A stretch of 64,000 nt of DNA from Poecilobothrus nobilitatus (taxonomy: Eukaryota; Arthropoda; Insecta; Diptera; Dolichopodidae), in NCBI GenBank assembly GCA_947095535.1, contig OX352774.1:170684200-170748199 (forward strand). Direction: 5' to 3'. Below are positions 58,479 through 64,000 of the stretch, piece after piece. The first letter of the stretch is position 1, and each line of letters starts with the position of its first letter. The position numbers and the translations under genes are program-made. The notes under the pieces are model-generated. The model made no database searches. It saw only the letters and a program-made list of their open reading frames with translations, and was not told the DNA's origin.

Positions 58479-59757
58479 GGGTTTTAAAAGCGCACATTTC
58501 CAAAACTCAATACAAACTGTTTAGAAGTGTGACTTACACAAAAATTTGAAAATTTCATATAAGAAAAAATGTGAAAATAGAACATTTTTGAAATTTTGAA
58601 GGGCTATAAGTCCGGAATTCTATATAACTAAGAAAAGCCGTTAACACACGTAAAAATATATTATTGAAGCTTTAATTTTTATATCTTGCCGAAGTAAAAT
58701 TTGTACAGGTGCCTAAGTTACAGGTGTTTAAAAATAGCAAATTTTCAATTTTTGAGGCGTAATAACTCTTAAAGAGGGGGTGTTACCAAAAAATTTTCTG
58801 AGGAAACTTATACTAATTCTAAAAGTTCTTTCTTGTCTCAAAATTTCAGGTTCCTATCTAAAGGGGTGCCGGAGTTATGAAAAAAGAAATTTCATGCAAA
58901 ATGTGGTTTTCACATAACGGTAAATTTAAATAGTAAATTACAAAATATCACATAATTTTGATACTGTTTTATATAGATAATAAAATTTTCGATCTTCTGG
59001 CGGTTTTAGATTGCAAAATTATTACGCAGAGCCCGAGATATATACATCTGAAAATGGGGCTTTTTTGCAATTTTGAAGAGCGGCAACTTTGGAACCCTTT
59101 ACAATTAAAATAAACCTTTAACACACGTAAAAATATATTATTGTAGCTTAATTTTTATATCTTGTAGAAGTAAAATGTGTACAGGTTCTTAAGTTACAGG
59201 TGTTTAAAAATAGCAAATTTTCAATTTTTAAGCCCTAATAGCTCATAAACAGGGGGTGGTCCGAAAAAATTTTCTGAGCAAACTTATACTAATTCTAAAA
59301 GTTCTTTCTTGCCTCAAAATTTCAAGCTTCTATCTAGAAGCGTGCCGGAGTTATGAAAGTAGAAAAATCATGCAAAATTTGGTTTTCACATAACGGTAAA
59401 TTTAAATACTAAATTTAAAAAAATTGTATAATTTTCATATTAATTTACAAAGATAAAAGAAATATCTGTCGAATGACGTTTTCAGATTGAAAAAATCTTA
59501 AGCAGAACATAAGATATATGCATTTAAAAATAGGGCTTTTTCAAAGTTTGAGGGGTTGTAGCTCCGTAATGGGTGGGGCTACATGAAAAAGTTGTTCCAC
59601 AAAATTATTTTTTTTATGAGACCTACCTATGGTTAAAATTTTTTTTCTCTATCTTTAACGGTGTAGAAGTTTTGTAAACAGACGGACGGACGGACGGACA
59701 GAGTGAAACTAATAAGCACATTTTTTCAAAATTTTTTTGGAAATGTGCTAAAAAGTG
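58479..59757 (+). repeat. R1 element, longest copy
   Basis: The left end reads 'gggttttaaaagcgcacatt' then 'tccaaaa'; the right end, as complement, reads 'ctttttagcacatttcca' then 'aaaa', so the ends are inverted repeats of about 20 bp. Inside, a unit containing 'taacacacgtaaaaatatat', 'aagttacaggtgtttaaaaa', 'ccggagttatgaaa' and 'cacataacggtaaatttaaa' occurs twice at a spacing of 477 bp (58642 and 59119). The final block has 'gtagctccgtaatgggtggg', 'gttgttccacaaaatta' and a GGAC microsatellite. No reading frame is conserved. Best explained as a non-autonomous DNA transposon. Confidence 0.7.
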
Positions 59758-59759
59758 TG

Positions 59760-61425
59760 TTCTATATAATAATATGTTTATGAGAGTAGTATGCTCTTTG
59801 TTTTGTCTGAGGTGCTATACAAAGTATATTTATAAAAAAAAATTGGCAGTGTCAATATCATGGTCCTAAATTTTTTCGGAATTTCATTATCAATTAATTC
59901 ATCAGGGAATCAGGAAAATTATGAGTTAAATATTATCCAAAACATGTACTGTAAGCTTTTTATAAGCTTCACATAAGCTTTAAGCATTCCGGAAGTAGCA
60001 AAGTAATTTCTTCCTCGATGGATTCTGATTTTTCTATATTTAAGTATTTCTTAAATATTATAAAAGAAGGATATTTAAGTATTTCTCGCCTCTCGTACAG
60101 TTTCCCTACTTATATTATTTTCATATCATTTAACTTGTTTTTGAAAGTTCATAGAACAAACGCCGTAAACACACTGTTGAGTTTGCCTAAAGTTTAACAT
60201 AAAACATTCTTTGCATTTATATATGTAAAATAAAATAATAATATATATGTATATACTTATTTCTTGGTTTATTTTTCTTTCTAAAGAGAATACTGTTGAA
60301 AATCAAATGGGTCACAATTCAAATTTTCAAAATCCAAAGATTTAAAATCAAAATAATAGACAATATTATATTGTGCCCCACAGGATAAATTGCTTATAAT
60401 TTATTATAAAATGAAATAAAATAATTTTCGTAATTTAACATAATTAAAAAAATCTTATATTATATTAAGATATTTATATTTATTAATAAATAAGTAAATT
60501 TGTTATGTAAGGGTAATATAAGTTGCAATTTGAATTTAAAAACTGCAATTCAGTTCAATCTATTTTTTCTATTTTGCTTATATAATCTCTTTTTTTATCA
60601 GTTTTTTTTTAAACAAAATTTAGATAAATATAAATTAAATTAAATATGGGATTTACATATACTTATGTACACGTATTTTTTAAAATGCATACAATCCTGA
60701 TTTTCTGGACAACTATAAAATCCCTCCCATTTATTTTTCTTACATGCACATTTCAATAACAAAGTGATCAAAATAGTGAAGGGCGCCACACCCAAACCCC
60801 ACTAAATAAATATTGGAACACTTATATTATATTGAAATTCGAATTTTGTAACCAATATTGTAACAACAACCCCTCAAAAATTCAATTGCTCAAAATAATA
60901 AAAGTAATTATATGTATATCTAGACAAAAAAATATTGCATTTTGATGCATTTTGATTTTGCCGCATTTGGATTTATTTTCTTGGATTTTAACCGCGATCC
61001 CATTTTTCTTATTATACTTAATTGTTAAATAATAACTTGATATTATTTCATTTGATATAATTATCATCATATTTCGTTCAGTTTTATTTGTCAGCCGTGA
61101 AACTACAATTATCATAATTAATTTAAAATAGTTAAAATAGATTTAGTTCAGTCTTTTAATAAACCTTTAGTCAGAGTTTTGATTTGAGAAAATTACTGAA
61201 TCATTTAATTTTAAAATTTTGATTTTAAATAATAGAAGGAAACCAAATCAATTTTTTTTTTTAAGATGAAAGAATAAGCAATTCCAATTTTATTGATGTT
61301 TCTGATTTGTCGAATCATTTTTTTAAATTTTGGTAGTAGTTAGTAAGTTAATAATTTGCACTGAAATATTAAAAACACGTTGATAAGAAAAAATACAACT
61401 ATCTAATACAAAATTAAAAAAAGTT
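59760..61425. other. AT-rich stretch with a copy of the window-end repeat
   Basis: At about 60697-60880 lies a diverged unit of the repeat found at 63765-64000 ('ctgattttctgg', 'aaaatccctccca', 'caaaccccactaaa', 'tattggaacac'). The open frame at 60882-61115 has no family features. Confidence 0.5.
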
Positions 61426-61429
61426 CGAC

Positions 61430-61435
61430 TTTATT
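61430..61435 (-). terminator. Polyadenylation signal of the CNBD2-like gene
   Basis: AATAAA on the minus strand, about 115 bp after the stop codon at 61551. Confidence 0.5.
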
Positions 61436-61550
61436 AAATATTCATCAAGAAAAAAAAATTAAAATTTTTTTCTTACTAAAAATGACTGATCTAATTTTTC
61501 CTACTATGTATAATGATATTCATTTAAAAGAAGAAAATACATTAAATTAT

Positions 61551-63060
61551 CTATACTAAATTTGGTTCCTTTTGTTTTTGACCATCATGTAAATTATGTT
61601 CAACAATTCTACATATTAATGGTATATCTTCAATTTTAGTTGGGTTTGATGTATTACGTTCATTATCCAATTTCTCAAATATATGTTCTTCAGTGAATTT
61701 TTTCCAACTTTTATCTATTTTAAAATATTCAAATAATTTTTCTCTTGATGGTATTACATTTTTAAATGATAATTGTAATCTTTGCCATATATTACCAGGA
61801 TTTTGTTCCTTTGCTAATAACCAAAATCTTGGTAATAATAAACATTGAACATTTGTACGTGCCATTATAGCACGATCTTCCATTGGTTCACCTAAACCAA
61901 ACATTGCTCCATAACTCAATGTACCAACATCAAGAAAAAAATGTTCTGTTTCACCTTGCATTAAACTCATTAAAGAAAATTTACTTTGTGGTAAAGACAG
62001 TTGACTATTTCCTCCAAGAGCTAATAAACTTTGTCTTTCCATTTCTTTAATTAAATATATTGTCTTTCTTTTATTAAAAGCAGCATTAATTTGTTGAACA
62101 TGAGTTGCCCCAACTCTTGTTGGACATAAAAAATATTCTTTTTCCTGTTTTGGCTTTTTTATTGATTTAGTTTTAAGATGCTGTAAAATCATACATTGGC
62201 CACTAACTATAAAATGAACGTAATTTAAATCACCACGGTCCCTTTTTAACAAAATAGCAAAAAGTGAGAAATTATACAATTATATTATATTTTTTTTTAT
62301 ATACTTACTTATAGTAAATTGTTTCCATTGCTTGATATTCTTTTAGTTTTCCAAATAAGGCAACAAATATTTTTTGTGTTAGGTCAAAGGTATCTAATAT
62401 ATATAATTTACTCAATGCTAAATATTTTGCTTCAATTGTTTTTCTAACGTATGGTAACAAATATTTTATAAATATTTCACCCTCCATTGTTAAACAATCG
62501 ATATCAGTTATTGCAGTAAAAGTAAAATTTCTTTTATTTTTGTGAAAAAATGTTATATGCCCTATTATATCACCAGAACCGGCAATATATTTATCTCTTC
62601 TATAAGTTTTTTTTGTATATATGTCTTCGCCAATATCATGTGCTACAATTTCTCCATGTAATATAAAATATACATATACTGGTATATGTCCTTGACGTAT
62701 TAGATTACGATTACTATCAATTTTCATATAATTAAGAAATGGAGCAACGCGCGCCCGAATTTTTGGTGGAAATATTTGAAAACATTTTAGACCTGCAACA
62801 ATTTTAACAAGATTTTCTCTATCTGTAGCAGTTCTATTTGCAATTGGTTTCCAGAAAAGCATTTTTTCATTTGATGATAAAAGACTTGTGTTACGTTTTC
62901 GGCGTGTTAAGATGACCACATTTCGTTTTGCATTTAATCCGATTTTAGCATCCATTTCAACTAATATGGCTCTACATAACATTACTTTTCGTACAAGGCG
63001 CTTAAACAAAGCCTTTATACGTTTACTTTTATGTCCAGCCCCTCTTGGAATTATAGGCAT
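61551..63060 (-). CDS. Cyclic nucleotide-binding domain protein, CNBD2-like, two exons
   Basis: Exon 1 is 63060-62309 and exon 2 is 62241-61551, separated by a 67-bp intron with donor GTAAGT and acceptor AAAAAG; the join restores one Lys codon and gives 480 residues. A basic N-terminus (to about 60) is followed by a first CNBD at about 94-200 (FQIFPPKI, LIRQGHIPVYVYFILHGEI, GSGDIIGHITFF) and a second from about 252 to 380 (VHFIVSGQCMIL ... GAMFGLGEPMEDRAIMA). In the first, the usual FGE Glu and following Arg of the phosphate-binding cassette are not kept, so it probably does not bind nucleotide; the second keeps GLGE but also departs from the canonical Arg spacing. Architecture and length fit CNBD2, which in mammals is needed for sperm function. 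Stop TAG at 61551. The gene call is firm; orthology is inferred from motifs. Confidence 0.88.
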
Positions 63061-63540
63061 TATGGTAATTGTTACTTTTTTTAATGTTGTAGAATTTAAA
63101 TTTATAAAAATTTAAGTACATAAATGGTAAATGGAAAAATATTAAAAATTTGTAAAATTTTTATAAGAAATTGATTAAGAACAAAATAAAAAAATATAAA
63201 AATAAAAAAAAAATATGGAGATTTTTACATTTTAATCGTAGTGAATTGACACTTGACAATAAATACATATATAGAAAATATAGGAAAGAAAAATACCTAA
63301 TATCTTAAATTTTTAAAAACATCGATTTGATCAATGGCACTGCGCAAAGGTCGCCGATATTTTAGACGAATGCTTTCGGGTTTAAAACTCGGGTTAAGTT
63401 AAATATATTATATAAAAGAGTAGGTACTAGTTATGTACTTAAATAAAAAAAAAATTTAAGACGTCTACCATAACCATATTTGAAAGGGAAAGGTTGAATT
63501 ACTCCCTTTCATCATATTGTGTGCGGTAAATGGCCGGGGA
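63061..63540. other. 5' flank of the CNBD2-like gene
   Basis: AT-rich. A less AT-rich patch at 63320-63400 ('cactgcgcaaaggtcgccga') may include promoter sequence, but no element can be named. Confidence 0.35.
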
Positions 63541-63544
63541 ATTT

Positions 63545-63643
63545 ATGTCGATTTTCAAAATGTCGACTGCCAAAATGTCGATTTCCACATGTCGGCTTGC
63601 ACAAAATGTCGATTAAAAAAATGTCGACTTTCAAAATGTAAAG
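63545..63643 (+). repeat. 15-bp minisatellite
   Basis: ATGTCG occurs at 63545, 63560, 63575, 63589, 63606 and 63621, with a partial unit at 63636. The consensus is ATGTCGAYTTYCAAA. Confidence 0.85.
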
Positions 63644-63764
63644 AATTTTCGACTAAATAAATGATTGAAGCTCTGATTTTATAGCCTAGTATAAAATTTC
63701 GCCTAATTCAGAATCTCACGTACTTATACATATACGTATATATATAAATATTCTGGAAAATGGA

Positions 63765-64000
63765 ATATACTGATTTTAAAACCAACTCTAAAATCCCTCC
63801 TAATTAATTTTTTTTGCACACAAATTTCATGTTACATAATAATTATGTGACAATAAAGTACTGAATATAGATGGGGGCTGTCGTCCTCAAACCCCCGCTA
63901 AACATATTATTGGAACACTGATTTTGTAACTAACTCTAAAATTCCTCCTAATAATTTTTTTTGCATATATACTTAATAATTATATATGCATAATAATTAT
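63765..64000 (+). repeat. ~148-bp tandem repeat reaching the window edge
   Basis: 'ctgatttt' followed by 'aactctaaaat' and 'cctcctaat' with a T run occurs at 63770 and again at 63918, in the same orientation. A diverged unit is at 60697. The array may continue beyond the window. Confidence 0.65.

Overview
The window looks like a piece of an AT-rich insect nuclear genome, most likely a fly or midge (Diptera). The best evidence is an almost full-length kinesin-2 motor gene whose beginning, neck and tail follow fly Klp68D closely. Short introns (57-67 bp) with GT/AG ends, abundant TATG/CATA microsatellites and the mix of transposons (rosa-like mariner, jockey-type LINE, PIF/Harbinger, hAT) fit this. 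There is nothing bacterial here: no operons and no Shine-Dalgarno sites. Genes are sparse, and most of the 64 kb is AT-rich non-coding DNA with dead mobile elements.

Layout. 1-6.85 kb: a decayed LINE with a diagnostic 3' tail, copies of a non-coding repeat here called R1, a structured repeat with two stem-loops, and a 897-bp deleted mariner. 7.7-8.55 kb: two small exons of an unrecognised gene with matching phase. 8.8-9.6 kb: a 146-bp tandem repeat. 12.5-13.5 kb: a non-autonomous hAT with 8-bp target duplications. 13.8-25.3 kb: R1, tRNA-derived SINEs, a perfect 30-bp hairpin, a duplicated segment and a broken RTE-like LINE. 25.3-37 kb: AT-rich DNA with microsatellites and possible untranslated exons. 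37.0-39.2 kb: Klp68D. 41.8 kb: a hammerhead-ribozyme-like core. 43.7-45.2 kb: a dead jockey-type LINE. 46.6-48.2 kb: a class-3 aldehyde dehydrogenase relative that has lost its catalytic residues. 53.25-55.86 kb: a nearly intact PIF/Harbinger transposon. 56.4-56.8 kb: two SINEs. 58.5-59.8 kb: the longest R1 copy. 61.5-63.1 kb: a two-exon CNBD2-like gene. 63.5-64 kb: a 15-bp minisatellite and a ~148-bp repeat.

How the parts relate. The three host genes are separate transcription units. Klp68D is a ciliary and axonal transport motor, and CNBD2 proteins are known from mammalian sperm function, so a flagellar or testis role for this neighbourhood is possible but only an inference. The mobile elements show two relationships: the SINEs carry the same 3' end as the LINE at 0.75-2.0 kb, as expected if that LINE family mobilises them, and R1 copies are flanked by matching inverted ends, suggesting a non-autonomous DNA transposon. 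The most noteworthy items are the pseudo-ALDH, the SINE/LINE tail sharing, the R1 family, the orphan exon pair and the hammerhead-like core.
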